Origin: Lithobates sylvaticus
Lineage: Eukaryota; Chordata; Amphibia; Anura; Ranidae
DNA length: 64,000 bases
NCBI GenBank assembly: GCA_028564925.1
Contig: CM053030.1
Coordinates: forward strand, 373,824,945-373,888,944
Direction: 5' to 3'
Both the position numbers and the translations under genes were made by a program. Positions 1 to 11,561 of this stretch are shown here, piece after piece (position 1 is the first letter of the stretch; each line of letters starts with the position of its first letter). The notes under the pieces are model-generated. The model was not told the origin of the DNA and searched no databases. It saw only the letters and a program-made list of their open reading frames with translations.

Positions 1-114
1 GCCCCTCCCGCTTCTCTCCATAGATCGAAGCCGGCCAGCACAGGGGGATTAGGTGACCACACAGGTGCGGTGTCAGAAAATGTATTTTGCCTTTTCATTT
101 TAAACAAACCTTTA

Positions 115-480
115 GGCCCCTTTCACACGAGGCGGACTCCGCTTGCACGGAGTCCGCCTCTGTCCGCCGGCTCAGCAGGAGATCTCTCCGTTGATCTCCG
201 CTGAGCCGGCGGATGACAGGTCCCTCTCTGCTCACTAAGCGGGGAGGGGCTTGTCCAGCGCCGCTGGTCTCTATGGAGAGATCGGATGAAAATGGACAGC
301 GTGTCCGTTTTCATCAGATCTCACCCGATCCGATCCGCCAGCAACGGATCTGGACGTAGAGACATACGTCTGCTTTTGGCGGATCGGACCGGGTCGAGAC
401 ATCCGACGCTCCATAGACTAGCATGGAGCGCCCGTTCAGGTCCAAAACTGACAGGCGGATCTGATCGTGTGAAAGGGGCC
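115..480. mobile_element. PIF/Harbinger-like MITE
   Basis: A 366-bp element has perfect 16-bp terminal inverted repeats (GGCCCCTTTCACACGA) and a TTA duplication on both sides (112-114 and 481-483). No transposase frame. A three-base TTA target duplication is the Harbinger hallmark. The interior is GC-rich and contains imperfect inverted segments. Confidence 0.85.
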
Positions 481-783
481 TTACACTTTTGTTAATGGCA
501 ACATACCTGCATGGGATACATGTAAAGTCACATAGTGACCTTACAAACACTTTAAGTCAAGGCAATTTGGCTGCCCAGTGCTGTATTGTATGAGCATCAT
601 GTGCTCTCACATGATGCAGAAGTTTCAGAGTTTGGCCCAGCACTGCTGCATAGAGGCAGGAAGACAGCAAGCCCTGTGTAAGCTTCAACTGTAAACCTGA
701 CTTGAGCTTACACATAGATTTGTTTTCTCATTCTCCATGGCTGAATGGAGAGGTGGGAGAATGAATGGAAGCAAAGTATATAG

Positions 784-1160
784 CATAGCTCCCAACTGTC
801 CCTGTTTACGAGGGACTGTCCCTGATTTGGAACAAAGTCTCTCTGTCCCTCTTTCCTCCTCATTTGTCCCTCATTTTGGTCTAATCTATATAGTTGTATA
901 TAAAATGCATTATTTACCTTTCAAAAAGTGTTTCCCAGTGCTAAACATTGCATCCCATTTCAAAATGTTTGCATTTCAAAAATTCCAAAAGCCAATATAA
1001 AGTAATGGTAGTGGTAAAAAAGCACTTGTGGGTTTAACCAATATTTTTTTTTTGTTGTACAATTCTCTTTTAAGGGGGAGTGGCAGGTGGTGTGTCCTAT
1101 GTCTACATACTTTTGCTAATAGGTGTCCCTCATTCCCATCCCAGAAAGTTGGGAGGTATG
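784..1160. mobile_element. Non-autonomous DNA element, CTCCCAACT ends
   Basis: The element begins catagctcccaactg and ends with the inverted counterpart agttgggaggtatg. The flanks share atatag on each side (778-783 and 1161-1166). There is no coding capacity. A diverged start of the same family is seen at 9566. Superfamily not determined. Confidence 0.6.
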
Positions 1161-1518
1161 ATATAGTGATGAGGAAGAAGGATATAAAGTGAACATGTTG
1201 TTTTGCCCTGCATGTTTACAGTTTCTGTTTAACTACAGAGATGTTAAAGGAAACTAGAAAATACACTGAGAAGGAAAAAGCATTTCATCAAGAAGGAAAG
1301 CATTCCATTTTTGCCACTTTATAAATTAGTCTTGGTCTAATTTCCATAGAAAATGGGAGTAATGTGATTGTTAAGAGCAGAGCGACTTTAGTGACAAAAA
1401 AGACTACCAGATTTAAGAAAAAAGAAAACATTGATAATAATGGGGGAATAATGGTATTGATTTACTAAAGGCAAACAGGCTGTGGATTTTGCAAGGGAAG
1501 TTGTACTTTACAAGGGAA

Positions 1519-1800
1519 TTTTCATTTATTTATTCATTCATTTATTATAGGTATTTATATAGTGCCAATAATGTACGCAGCGCTTTAGATATATATTGTA
1601 CATTCAGTCCCTGCCCTCAAGGAGCTTACAATCTAAGATCCCCAACTCACATTAATACATACACATACTAGGGTCAATTTTAGACAAAAGCCAATTAACC
1701 TACCAGCATGTCTTTGGAGTGTGGGAGGAAACCGGTGTACCCGGAGGAAACCCACGCAGGCACAGGGAGAGCATGCAAACTCCAGGAAGGTAGTGCCGTG
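1519..1800 (+). repeat. Dispersed repeat (GTGGGAGGAAACC type)
   Basis: This holds the widely dispersed vertebrate repeat with the core ggagtgtgggaggaaacc followed by cccggaggaaacccacgc and a 5' part reading tttatatagtgcc. It is common in frog and fish genomes from memory. A shorter piece of the same 5' part lies at 13060-13110. The class (SINE-like or other) is uncertain. Confidence 0.55.
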
Positions 1801-1975
1801 GTTCATCAGAGTTTATTGAATGAAAGTGAAGCTCTGCTGACTTCTATTGTCCAATCATGTGCAAGAAAAAAATGTTTTTTTTTTAAATTCTCCTTGCATG
1901 TATTGGGGTATTTCTTACAACTTGAATCAGCCCCATAAAGTATAAAGCTCAGTCAACATCCAATTAGACGCCTTT

Positions 1976-2385
1976 TGCCGCGTACACACGGTCGGAATTT
2001 CCGATGACAACAGTCCGATGGGAGCTTTTCATCGGATTTTCCGACCCTGTGTATGCCCATCGGTCTTTTTCTGTCGGAATTTCTGACGGACTTTGGATTG
2101 AGAACCTGTTCTTAATTTTTCCGACGGAAAACCTTTCTATCGGATTTTCCGATCGTGTGTATGCAATTCCGACACGCAAACTTCCGACGCATGCTCGGAA
2201 ACAATTTGACGCATGCTCGGAAGCATTAAACTTCCCTTTTATAGTGCTGTCGAACGTGTTGTATGCCGTGGTGTTATTGACCGTCGGAATTTGGTGTGAC
2301 CGTGTGTAGGCAAGACAGTCGGAATTCCGATGGGAAAACCATCAGAGATTTTTCCGACGAGAATTCCGACCGTGTGTACGCGGCA
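1976..2385. mobile_element. MITE, TGCCGCGTACACACGG family copy 1
   Basis: A 410-bp element has inverted ends TGCCGCGTACACACGGTCGG and their complement. The interior is built of many cgga/tccg motifs and carries two gacgcatgctcgga motifs. Two further members of the family lie at 15659-16072 and 31440-31861. No coding capacity. Confidence 0.75.
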
Positions 2386-2579
2386 TTAGTCATCTCACTA
2401 CAGTAACCTGACTTATTTCTGTTGATAGTGCACTCACTACCTTTATTGGTACTGATTTGCCTGCTTAAGATTGCATGTGTGCTTTCAAGACTGCCTTATT
2501 CTTTACACTGCCTTATAGGATGAAAGTGATTACTGATTAAAAATTTCATTAGTAATAAAAATATATATTTTCCCCAAAG

Positions 2580-2754
2580 GTGAATTCCAATGATGATAAT
2601 GGAGTGCTGACGGGTAATTGGTCAGGGAACTATGCAGCAGGTGTTTCCCCCACTGCCTGGACAGGAAGTAGCGCCATCCTACAGCAGTACTACAAAACCA
2701 AAAGGCCTGTTCATTTTGGACAATGCTGGGTATTTTCTGGAGTTTTAACAACAG
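2580..2754 (+). CDS. tgm4: tgm4 exon with catalytic cysteine
   Basis: The exon encodes 58 residues plus the first base of the next codon. It starts VNSNDDNGVL and ends in the active-site motif FGQCWVFSGVLTT. The cysteine of GQCWVF is the transglutaminase nucleophile that forms the thioester acyl-enzyme. The tryptophans in NWSG and in QCWVF are conserved in the family. The acceptor is the AG at 2578-2579 and the donor is gtaggt from 2755. The exon ends in phase 1, completed by the next exon as a valine codon. It is the first exon of the gene inside the window; I found no earlier exon in bases 1-2579. Confidence 0.95.
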
Positions 2755-3219
2755 GTAGGTAACAAAAACAATCTTCCAATTCTAAATATTATTTTTTTTG
2801 GTCTAAAAGGTTCTAATATTAATTTCCATAGCTAAATTGTTGGTTCCCCCAAAAGTGATATCTAGGTTACAGCGAGTTACCTTCTGACTTCTTATTTATT
2901 TTGACTACTTCAACAGCCGGATCTCACTGCTGTAATTACTAACTATGTCCTTGTTTATCTGAGGGGTTGGGTTGTTCCTGCTGACCATTTTGTTCTGACT
3001 CCTTCTATGGCATGTTTCAGAATATAATAGGAATATGAAACTCAACAGGGAAAATTACAGTGCCTCATAATGATCACAGCCGGTGTGCAGACCCATATAC
3101 TCAACACAAAGGTCTCATTAATACAGTTCCTGAGGGATATTAAAACCGGTCAGGTAGTGGTTTAATGCACAAGAATCTACCAAAAACTTTTCAGTGGACA
3201 GATCATTTAAAAAATGCCA

Positions 3220-3262
<43 letters not shown>

Positions 3263-3601
3263 TCTTTCTGGTTTGTGTGGACAATAGTTTACATTACTGT
3301 ATAAGCCATAACATATCATTCAGTAGATGTACAAAGCAATTCACTGAACATAGTGGACAGCTCTAGTTTTTATTTTTACAAGTAAGAAGCTAAAACTGAC
3401 CATATAAACATTAATTCTCTGTACATTTGATGACTTGACAAATGTCATTCAAAAGTACTTCAAAATTTAATTTGCTTTTAATATAAAATTTTGGAAAGAA
3501 TTGACTTTCCTGAACGAAAACCACATTCATTGATAGAATTTATCAATTTGAGAAAAATTCTCCATCCCATCGTGGATTAAAAATGAACATAGTTTTGACT
3601 C
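2755..3601. other. tgm4 intron sequence without recognised features
   Basis: Apart from the (AT)n run nothing is recognised. The neighbouring stretches 484-783, 1161-1518 and 2386-2579 are likewise plain AT-rich sequence. Confidence 0.5.
3224..3258. repeat. (AT)n microsatellite
   Basis: A run of alternating A and T inside the tgm4 intron. Confidence 0.9.
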
Positions 3602-3757
3602 ATGACATGTTCACACCATGTCTATTGAACTGCGGTTTTCTATACACCACCACACATGTATAGTGTGAACAATTGTTTACTGTGCCATGTACACACCATA
3701 GATGTGTGGTGGTGTGCATAAAACAGCTCAATGGACCTGGTGTGATCTAGACCTCAT
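3602..3757. mobile_element. Fold-back MITE
   Basis: Two arms of about 57 bp are imperfect inverted copies of each other, containing ccaccacacat in the left arm and atgtgtggtggtg in the right. The spacer is about 40 bp. No coding capacity and target duplication not clear. Confidence 0.6.
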
Positions 3758-4040
3758 GTATTGGGTCCACCCTATGTGTTATGAGAAAGTAACACATATG
3801 GTCACATTGCCATAAGCACTTATATCTAAATGTTAAGAGCCTTGTCTTTTGGTGCTTCAAAAAATTTCAGGACAAAATAGATACGTGTGGGAAGATTGTG
3901 TGGCTCCGTTATCCATTCTGTAGCCAGTTAGTTTTCAGTTGATCACTAGAAAGGTTTGTTTATAAAAGCAAAATATGAAGGAGCCTTATTTGAGGTTATC
4001 ATTGCCCTGTGTATGAGCATGTAACCATACAAAAGACTTA

Positions 4041-4400
4041 AGCCAGCCATAGACGGTTCTAATCTCGCCTGGTTCAGCTTACGAAAATTCTCGTAAGACA
4101 GAGTACAACTTCCCATGATGATGTAATGAATTGTATTGTTATGTAATGTATTCTTTCATTTCTGAGCATGCGCAGTCTTGTTCACTCCTTTTTTTACAGA
4201 CGAATACTGTACAGATTAAACGAACTTCGTTTGTTCTGTTATCGTATGAGAAATATTTTCATGTTTGTCCCTTCGGATAATTTTGCATGCACTGTCATCA
4301 TCGGCTCTCGAAAGATGTGTACTAACAATCAGATTATCGTACAATAGCTCCGAAAGCAATATTGTTCATCCGATTTTCTCATCGTGTGTACTAGGCATAA
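4041..4400. mobile_element. Probable MITE, diverged
   Basis: The stretch ends in ctcatcgtgtgtactaggca, of the kind seen at ends of other MITEs here, and begins agccagccatagacgg. Internal motifs (cttacgaaaattctcgtaag) form short palindromes. The termini do not pair well, so the boundaries are approximate. Confidence 0.35.
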
Positions 4401-4437
4401 CTGTACACAGTTGTTGGTAGATGTTTTTGCTCTAACA

Positions 4438-4705
4438 CAGCCTTTCTCAACCTTTTTAAAATGAAGGAACCCTTAAAATTATTTTTGGGATTCGGGGGAA
4501 CCCTGCTAATAATTATTATGTTTACAGCTCACAATAAATTAGTTTGATGGTCACTGGGAAGAATGCACCTTACATTTGTGGTCGTTGGGATGAATTCCCC
4601 ACTTACAGTTAGCTAAAATAGTTATTAGTGTCAGTGGTTACCGTACTCATCTGAGAGGCAGAAATGGCCTTTTGCCTGAGGAACCTCTGGCAACCTCTGG
4701 AGGAA
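4438..4705. mobile_element. hAT-like non-autonomous element, partial
   Basis: It starts with cagcctttctcaacc, the same terminal sequence found (inverted) at the right end of the element at 16891-18154, and contains ggaggaaccctgag near its right side. The 3' terminal inverted repeat and target duplication are not visible, so it appears truncated close to the tgm4 exon at 4764. Confidence 0.5.
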
Positions 4706-4763
4706 CCCTGAGTGTGTATGGTCTTTACAATTACATTTACTAAAATTTTGCTCCCTTCTCTAG

Positions 4764-4902
4764 TTATGCGAAGCTTAGGAATCCCAGCGAGAAGTGTCAC
4801 TAATTTTAACTCGGCTCATGACACTGAAGAGAATCTGAAAATTGATTATTACCAGAATGAACAAGGAGAAACAATAGATGATATTTCAAGTGATTCTGTA
4901 TG
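4764..4902 (+). CDS. tgm4: tgm4 exon following the active site
   Basis: This 139-bp exon encodes the segment MRSLGIPARSV-TNFNSAHDTEENL and ends in SDSVW with a split tryptophan codon. NFNSAHDT is a hallmark of the transglutaminase core. The exon length is the one usual for this position in vertebrate transglutaminase genes. The acceptor is preceded by a pyrimidine tract (ctcccttctctag) and the donor is gtaggt at 4903. A hAT-like repeat lies only about 60 bp upstream of the exon. Confidence 0.95.
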
Positions 4903-4975
4903 GTAGGTGGCTTCTTCCAATAGAATATTAACCAAAACAGGTCCTAAATGAGCCTGCGTTTTTTTTTTTTACATA

Positions 4976-6160
4976 CAGTGGGAATTTTGTAAGTTTGTCC
5001 ACTTACAAAGAAATTAAGGGTCTATAATTTGTATCATAAGTGTATATTAAATGATAAAGAACAGAATTTCAACCAAAAATCCAGAAAAAACACACGATAC
5101 AAATGTTATAAATTGAGTTGCAGTTCAGTAAGTAAAATAAGTATATAATCCCTACCAACCAACAATAATTCTGGCTCCCACACACTGGCTACAGTATGTG
5201 CTCATGTGGTACACAGATTAGTCCTGCCAATTTAAAAAGGTGCATCTAACGACAACTTGTTATATGTATAAAAGACACCTGTCCACAGAACCTCTGCCTT
5301 TCATTCAAACCCACCAATATGGGCAAGACCAAAAAGCTGTCAAAGGATGTCAGGGACAAGATTGTAGACCTACAGATGGCTGGAATGGGCTACAAGACCA
5401 TCAGCAAGAAGCTTGGTAAGGAGCCAAATGTTCGAGAGATTATTCGCAAATGGAAGAAATACAAAATAACCATCAACCATCCTCGGTTTGGAGCTCCATG
5501 CAAGATTTCACCTCATGGGGTAAGGATGATCATGAGAAAAGTGAAGGATCAATCCAGAACTACATGGTAGGAGCTTTTGAATGATCTCAAGGCAGTTGTG
5601 ACCACACAAACTATTGGTAACACAATACGCCGCTATTGATTGAAATCCTGCAGCGCCCGCAAGGTCCCCCTCCTCAAGATGGGACATGTACAGGCCAGTC
5701 TGAAATTTGCCAATGAACATCTAAATGATTCAGAGAAGAATTGGGAGAAAGTGCTGTGGTCAGATGAGACCAAAATCTAGCTATTTGGCATTAACTCAAC
5801 TAGCCGTGTTTGGAGGAAGAAAAATGTTGACTATGACCCTGAGAACACCATCAATTCAGTCAAGCACGGATGTGTAAACATTATGCTTTGGGGCTGTTTC
5901 TCTGCTAAATGTAATGGCCAACTTTGCCTCATTGAGGGGCCAATGAACGGGGCCATGTATTGTAAAATCTTGGATGAGAACCTTCTTCCCTCAGCCAGAA
6001 GATGTGTCATAAATGGGTCTTCCAGCATGAAAATGACACAAAAACATACCGCCAAGGCAACAAAGGAGTGGCTCAAGAAGAAGAACATTAAGCTCATGGA
6101 GTGGCCTAGCCAATCTCCAGACCTTAATCCTATAGAAAATGTATGGAAGAAGCCTTAGCA
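4976..6160 (+). mobile_element. Tc1/mariner element A, degraded
   Basis: The 5' end cagtgggaatt is followed by an inverted-repeat region and a transposase start at 5319 ([20 protein letters not shown]). The N-terminal part reads as two helix-turn-helix domains to 5570. Later pieces show WSDETKI near 5760, MLWGCFSAK near 5883 and DLNPIENVW near 6120, the latter containing the catalytic Glu region. Frameshifts and stops break the gene, and the 3' inverted repeat is missing. It lies in the intron before tgm4 exon 7243. Confidence 0.9.
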
Positions 6161-7242
6161 GAACATATAACATCTTTCTAATCATAAGGCCAGTGGGAAA
6201 AAGCTGCTCCATGTGGCTGATTACAATAATACAGTTTGTGCCGAAAGATAGTCAGAATGGACCTGATGTTAAAAATGATCTGGGGGAGATTTTATCCTTC
6301 TTACCTAAAAGAAACAGTAATTGTAGGCATTTATTCATGTAAAATCATTTAGAGTATTTTAAAATGTATCTAGTACCACAATGTAACTTAGTGTTTTTCC
6401 TGAAATCCAGTGTACAGCAGAGCTCAAACTGGGAAAGGTGAGACAGCACTAGGGGCAAATAAAATGTGATGCATGTATATGTGTCGACAAGGACTATGCT
6501 GGCAGATATGATGACCTGATCAGTCTGATTCTACTCCTTCCCTGTCCACCTGCATGCTGAGTGCTGGGTGGTGACCAGACTGTATTGCTTCACTGCAGTA
6601 GAGAAAAGTCAGGCCACCAACCTGGCTGTGCTGCCTGGCTGGGCTGTGTAAATTTCAGGACAGAAAAACATATACAGTAGGCATTTTAGCTGTGTATTTA
6701 GTTGTTTGCCTGGAGTTCAAGCCTGGACTCTTCAGTTTTCTTCTTTTTAACTTTTTAGCACAGTAAAAGTGAAACTGAATATTTGGCTGGCAGCAAGGAC
6801 CCTCTACAGGCATTGCTCATAAGGCCCTATGTTGTAAGGACTTTGCTATGGGGTATTGCTGTTTGTGACAAAGGTTTAAATAATTTAACATATACATGGT
6901 AAAGGTATGGGGCTTGGTTCTAAATGATGAAAAAATAAAAATAATATTAGTAATTTAATTTTTTATAAAAGTATTGTAACTATATAATTACTTAAATTAT
7001 TTTTATTACAATACTTTTATTATTGTACTGTCACATGTCACTTCTATTAAGCGCCATACTTTTACTATGTATATGTTGTAAGTGGATGTATCCTTCTTAA
7101 AGGGGCAACTACGGTTTTTGTTAAGTTAGTCTGATTTTGGAGTAGGCGCCAAACACTGGTTTATTGGTTTATTGTTTTAAATAATTTAAGTTGCTTTATT
7201 TATTTCATGGTGTGGACTTTACTATGTTCCATATTACTTTAG
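6161..7242. other. tgm4 intron, little recognised
   Basis: No exon. About 7081-7180 shares aagtggat-tattcct, aaaggggca-ctac and gcgccaaacactggttta with 20464-20560, pointing to a repeat family. An AT-rich inverted stretch lies near 6930-7025. Confidence 0.4.
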
Positions 7243-7346
7243 GAACTTTCACGTGTGGAATGACGTGTGGATGAAAAGACCTGACCTACCTAATGGATAT
7301 GATGGCTGGCAGGCAATTGATGCCACCCCACAAGAGAAAAGTCAGG
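7243..7346 (+). CDS. tgm4: tgm4 exon with catalytic His and Asp
   Basis: This 104-bp exon encodes [20 protein letters not shown] followed by [14 protein letters not shown]. The histidine of NFHVWN and the aspartate of AIDATPQ are the second and third members of the Cys-His-Asp triad, so the enzyme should be active. MKRPDLP next to GYDGWQA favours TGM4 over TGM3. The acceptor is ttactttag and the donor is gtaagg. A degraded Tc1 element occupies much of the upstream intron. Confidence 0.95.
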
Positions 7347-8026
7347 GTAAGGTGTAAAATGACAAGCAAGCAATGGTTGTTACAATATTCATGCGTACTG
7401 AACTTATATCTTTTTTTGAGTAGCCAAGATGGAAGCAAAAAACTGTTTCTCCTGTAGCTAAATCTTCGGTCTTATACAGTTGTACAGGTTCCTCTTCTAT
7501 ATAGAAATTGCTTACTTTGTTTTCACTGCCTTTATTTTATTCATTCATGCATGTGATGGGACTGTGATGATTGTGTAAATTGCCACGCTAAAATATGATA
7601 ATGTACAAGGTGACTCAATAAAAATGAAATATAACATATAAAATATGAAACAAACACGTGCATATATAGGTGAAAAAAGTCCAGATTAGGTCTTCCAAAA
7701 CACTGCAGTGACACTTTGCAGAAAGGGAGTGTTTAATACACTTTGACAATCACCACGTGAGCCTTCACCAACCACAAGCAATATGAGGAATCCACTACAG
7801 ATTCACATCAGCATTAATATGACAATCCATCATCAAGCAGAGATCTGGTTCATATTGTTTGGCTGGAGTTCAGCAGTCCATCTCGTGAATCCAATCAATG
7901 GTAACATCAATGGCAACCATAATTGCATGAAATTCCACATAAAATCCAAATGGAGGATTCAACAGAGTTAAAAACTATCTAAAATGATTTATTGCACTTC
8001 AAAGTATAAATAATACTTACATGAAT

Positions 8027-8366
8027 AAAAACAATGCATGCTTTGTATGCATAACATTCCCAAGATGCATGATAGATGTTCCAACGTTACCATGGTCCAA
8101 CGCGTTTCATCATATGTGACATCATCAGGGTCATAAACCCCCATGGGATTGACTTTCAATGCTAATCCATGGAGACTTTAGTAGAGAGGGTTATAAAAAC
8201 AATGCATGCTTTGTATGCATAACATTCCCAAGATGCATGATAGATGTTCCAACGTTACCATGGTCCAACGCGTTTCATCATATGTGACATCATCAGGGTC
8301 ATAAACCCCCATGTGATGGGATTGACTTTCAATGCTAATCCATGGAGACTTTAGTATAGAGGGTTA
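8027..8366. repeat. Tandem duplication of about 170 bp
   Basis: Two nearly identical direct copies (about 8027-8195 and 8197-8366) each contain ccaacgcgtttcatcatatg and the phrase catcatcagggtc. The second copy has a few extra bases (catgtgatggg for catggg). The unit resembles the acgcgtttc repeat segments common in frog genomes. No gene is seen. Confidence 0.8.
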
Positions 8367-8637
8367 GAAGGTTTTTTCCACATTATGTACAGTTTTGTCT
8401 AATGTTCTTATGTAATAATTAAACAGTTAGGTACTGATTTAATCTACTTTCAGGTGTCCCTGTTGTCACACACCCCAAATAAGCCTCCCTCCCATTGTTT
8501 GTTTTTGTCTTTGCATTGTGGTGGATGAATAGCTTGAAATGGTCAAGCTATGGATCATGACAGTTTAAAGATCTGCTACCGGAGAACCTGAGACCACAGA
8601 CAAAGTTTCTACTGCTGCTGCTAAATTATCCCTCTAA

Positions 8638-8828
8638 TGCCCCATACACCCATACACACTATTAGATTTTCTGCAGATTTTTGTCTTCAGATTTACCAAA
8701 ACCATATAATATGAGGTCAAACCTTAAGAGTTCCTATTTGTATGCAATCAGGCAGGCCCTTGCACTACAAGGTTTTGGTAAATCTGAAGACAAAAATCTG
8801 CAGAAAATCTAATAGTGTGTATGGGGCT
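8638..8828. mobile_element. MITE with long inverted ends
   Basis: Arms of about 65-70 bp are nearly perfect inverted copies (motif attttctgcagatttttgtc), enclosing about 60 bp. The outermost part is gccccatacac, with an 8-bp ccatacac duplication on the left side only. No coding capacity. Confidence 0.8.
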
Positions 8829-9096
8829 TAAGAAATCATCTGACCACAAATGACAATGAATTTTAGAACATCTGTTGCTCCAAGACTGACAAGGTCACAT
8901 AAGCTAACAAATCAACACTGCAGATAGCAAATGACATTGAGCCTATAGTGCACTTAATTTTATATATAGCTTCATAACTATCTGTATATTACGAGAAGGT
9001 AGACTTGATTACATTTATTGTTCCACAAGTTCTCCCTTTCCACTGTCTATTAGCATTTAATAGCATGCATGCTGCATACTTCTATTTTTCTTGCAG

Positions 9097-9348
9097 GTGT
9101 CTTCCAGTGTGGTCCTTGTTCTCTGAAAGCCATCAAAGAGGGAGTTGTGTATCTGCCATTTGATGGCAAGTTTTTGTTTGCTGAAGTAAATGCAGACAAG
9201 ATTCAATGGCTGGTGACCTGGGTAGATGACGAGGAGGAATTCACCAAGATCAAGGAAGAGCCAAGGAGCATTGGCAAATTCATCAGTACAAAGGAGGTTA
9301 ATAAGAACTTTAAAGAAGACATTACAATACAATACAAGCACAGAGAGG
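9097..9348 (+). CDS. tgm4: tgm4 exon, end of catalytic core
   Basis: This 252-bp exon encodes GVFQCGPCSLKAIKEG, then FLFAEVNADKIQWLV, then a charged loop (DDEEEFTKIKEE), and ends ISTKEVNKNFKEDITIQYK. FAEVNAD and ISTK are standard core signatures, and acidic residues near the NAD region belong to calcium-binding loops in the family. The charged DDEEE insertion aligns with the variable loop that in human TGM4 carries VNGQEE, by memory. Acceptor ttcttgcag, donor gtaaga, phase 1 at both ends. Confidence 0.94.
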
Positions 9349-9565
9349 GTAAGAATAAATACTCTTTATTGCTGTAAGTTGTCCGTTGCATCATTTACCT
9401 AGAAGTAAAACAGATTAGAGCAACTGGAAGCTCTGCCGTAATTCTTTATTTCTATGGTTTAATTAACAATTTCTACACACTGTAAACATTAAATGAGTTT
9501 ATATTCAGGTACATTCATTTAAGGGAAGTACACAAGTTTACAATAACAATAATAGTACTTATTCA

Positions 9566-10065
9566 TAGCTCCCAACTGTTAATAATTTGGATGTACTGTC
9601 TCTCTTCTGGAACCAAATGCAACTGTCACTGCAACTGTCACCTTTTCCTCTTCCATCATTCTTCTTTGATTTATAGATCTTTATAAATATGTATTATTTA
9701 ACTACCATCACATTATACTGCAGTAGCCTTTCATTTAGTTCACCTTTTTTGAAAACTGTGTCCCATTGGGGAACTTCCCTTATATTCCTGTCCCAACAGA
9801 AAGTGAGAGGAAACTTCTCCAAAGTGAGGGCAGCTCTCTTCTTTGGTAGTTGTCAACATAAAAGGTGTCCCCATTAGAAGATTTCTTTGCATACACTGTT
9901 CCAGTGGCAGTTGTAAAATATTGAATTTCCCATTACTTTATGTCAAAGTGAAAACTGTCTTCAGAACAAATTACAGGCTGAATCTCCTCAGTGGGGACAC
10001 AGACAGCAATAAAAACCTGAGAGAGAGTTTAACTGGCCTTTACTTTATCCAAAACTAAAAGACAC
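9566..10065. repeat. Probable interspersed repeats, diverged
   Basis: The stretch begins with a relic of the catagctcccaact element and continues with cattggggaacttccctt and tcctgtcccaacagaaagtg. Related wording recurs at 21500-21600 (cctgttggggaaatttac, cttcctgtctcagagacag). Boundaries are approximate. No exon seen. Confidence 0.4.
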
Positions 10066-11264
10066 ACTTTAAATTTCCATGATCCGTATAACTAGGGGCA
10101 TAGCAAGGGTATACTCTTTGCCGAAAGGGTAATACATTGTAGAAAATAATATATTATTTATGTTCAGCATTTATACAGTACAGCAAATAACTCTTATGTC
10201 CGATCAGATCCAGATCAAGTGCAGGTGTTCTAACCAAGCTAAGTTTTCAATATATACCTGTAGTGCTTTCTGGTGGCCTCTTTAAGCCGCCAGGCAGAGC
10301 GTCGTTCCTTCACATGATGGCATCTAAATAAAGCAGAAATTTGAGCATCCGCTGCTATGCAGTCTTCCTTTTGGATACAAGCTTTGGTGATAAACAAGCC
10401 TGTTTGCGGGTCTGCTTTGAGGCTAGAGTGTGGACTGACCTAAAGCAGTGTTTGCTTTTTTGTGTGGTGATATTATATATTTGCTGAATAATATATGTAT
10501 GTAAACTATTCTAAGACCGTTCTCTTATAGGCTATGTTGGGTCTTTTCCTCCATGTTGGAAGACTTGATGGGCATAATCATTTCTATTTAAAGTTTGTAG
10601 GGTTAGGGCCTGGGCTGACATATACTTTGATGTTACCATAAATATTAGTTGCCTGTTGAATAATTGGGATGCTATCTTTGACAACTTTGTGGAATTTTCT
10701 AGCAATTTTCTTAATGTTCTCTTGTACTAATTCATTAAAATGTATGTAAACCCTAAATCTATTTTCAGTATGTTTGGCATCATGTTTCACTGCATACAAT
10801 TTTAAAAAGAAAATCTTTTTTTGTGAATTTGTTAAAACGTGCTGAATGAGCTGATTGACCCCTGGCCTGCTGATGGACTTGGCAGATTGACAACATTTCT
10901 TCTAATTGCAAAGCGGAAAAGGCTTAGCGTTGTCGGTCTGAAACAAGAAGTGCTGTTACTGGCAGGTTCTCCAGATAAGAAACTTTGCAATAGATTTACA
11001 AAAATCATTTGCTTAAAATAATTGTATACAGTGAAGTACTAAAAAAATAGAAGTGTTTGATTCTGTAAAGGAATGTAACCAAGTTTTTTCTTGCCAGGGA
11101 TGCTTACTTGGTCCCCATTTGCCACTATTTCAGACTCCCAACTAATCTAGCTTATTAGATAGGTTTGGCATTATGTTAAGGAGCAGCTCTGTTACCCCAT
11201 CAAAGCACTATATCATGTAAACATGGTACACATCATTGTCTCCAATTGTATCTTTGTTGTTCAG

Positions 11265-11561
11265 GTTCCGAAGAAGAGAGGGCAGCATTCAGAACTGCCT
11301 GTTCTCACCTAAAGTCAGACATCTGCATGGTGTTTGCTGCCCCTCCACCTCCTCCTCTGGCTGGCATTAAGTTACAGATCACAGGAGACAAGGAAGTACT
11401 GCCCGGGAACACTTTGTGTCTGAATATTGTGGTTGAAAATGAATCAGATGAGACAAAGACTGTCACCGTCACTGCTGGAAGTCAATTTCAAACCTATACA
11501 GGCAAAGTCATTGCTTCCTTGGCAACTATCAACCAGACTGTGGAAGTGGCAGGGAAGCAAG
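11265..11561 (+). CDS. tgm4: tgm4 exon, linker and first beta-barrel
   Basis: This 297-bp exon begins GSEEERAAFRTA, the family's junction between catalytic core and first C-terminal beta-barrel. It continues through a proline run (AAPPPPPLAG) into barrel strands such as VLPGNTLCLNIVVENE and TKTVTVTAGSQFQTYTGK. The proline run sits in the flexible linker, the part that moves when the enzyme opens, and is not a family hallmark. Acceptor ttgttcag, donor gtactg; the donor is less canonical than its neighbours but the phase fits exactly. Confidence 0.92.

Noticed and set aside
737-1000. Plus-strand open frame near 737-1000 as an upstream tgm4 exon
   Set aside because: It covers the end of a non-autonomous element and has no resemblance to the transglutaminase N-terminal part.
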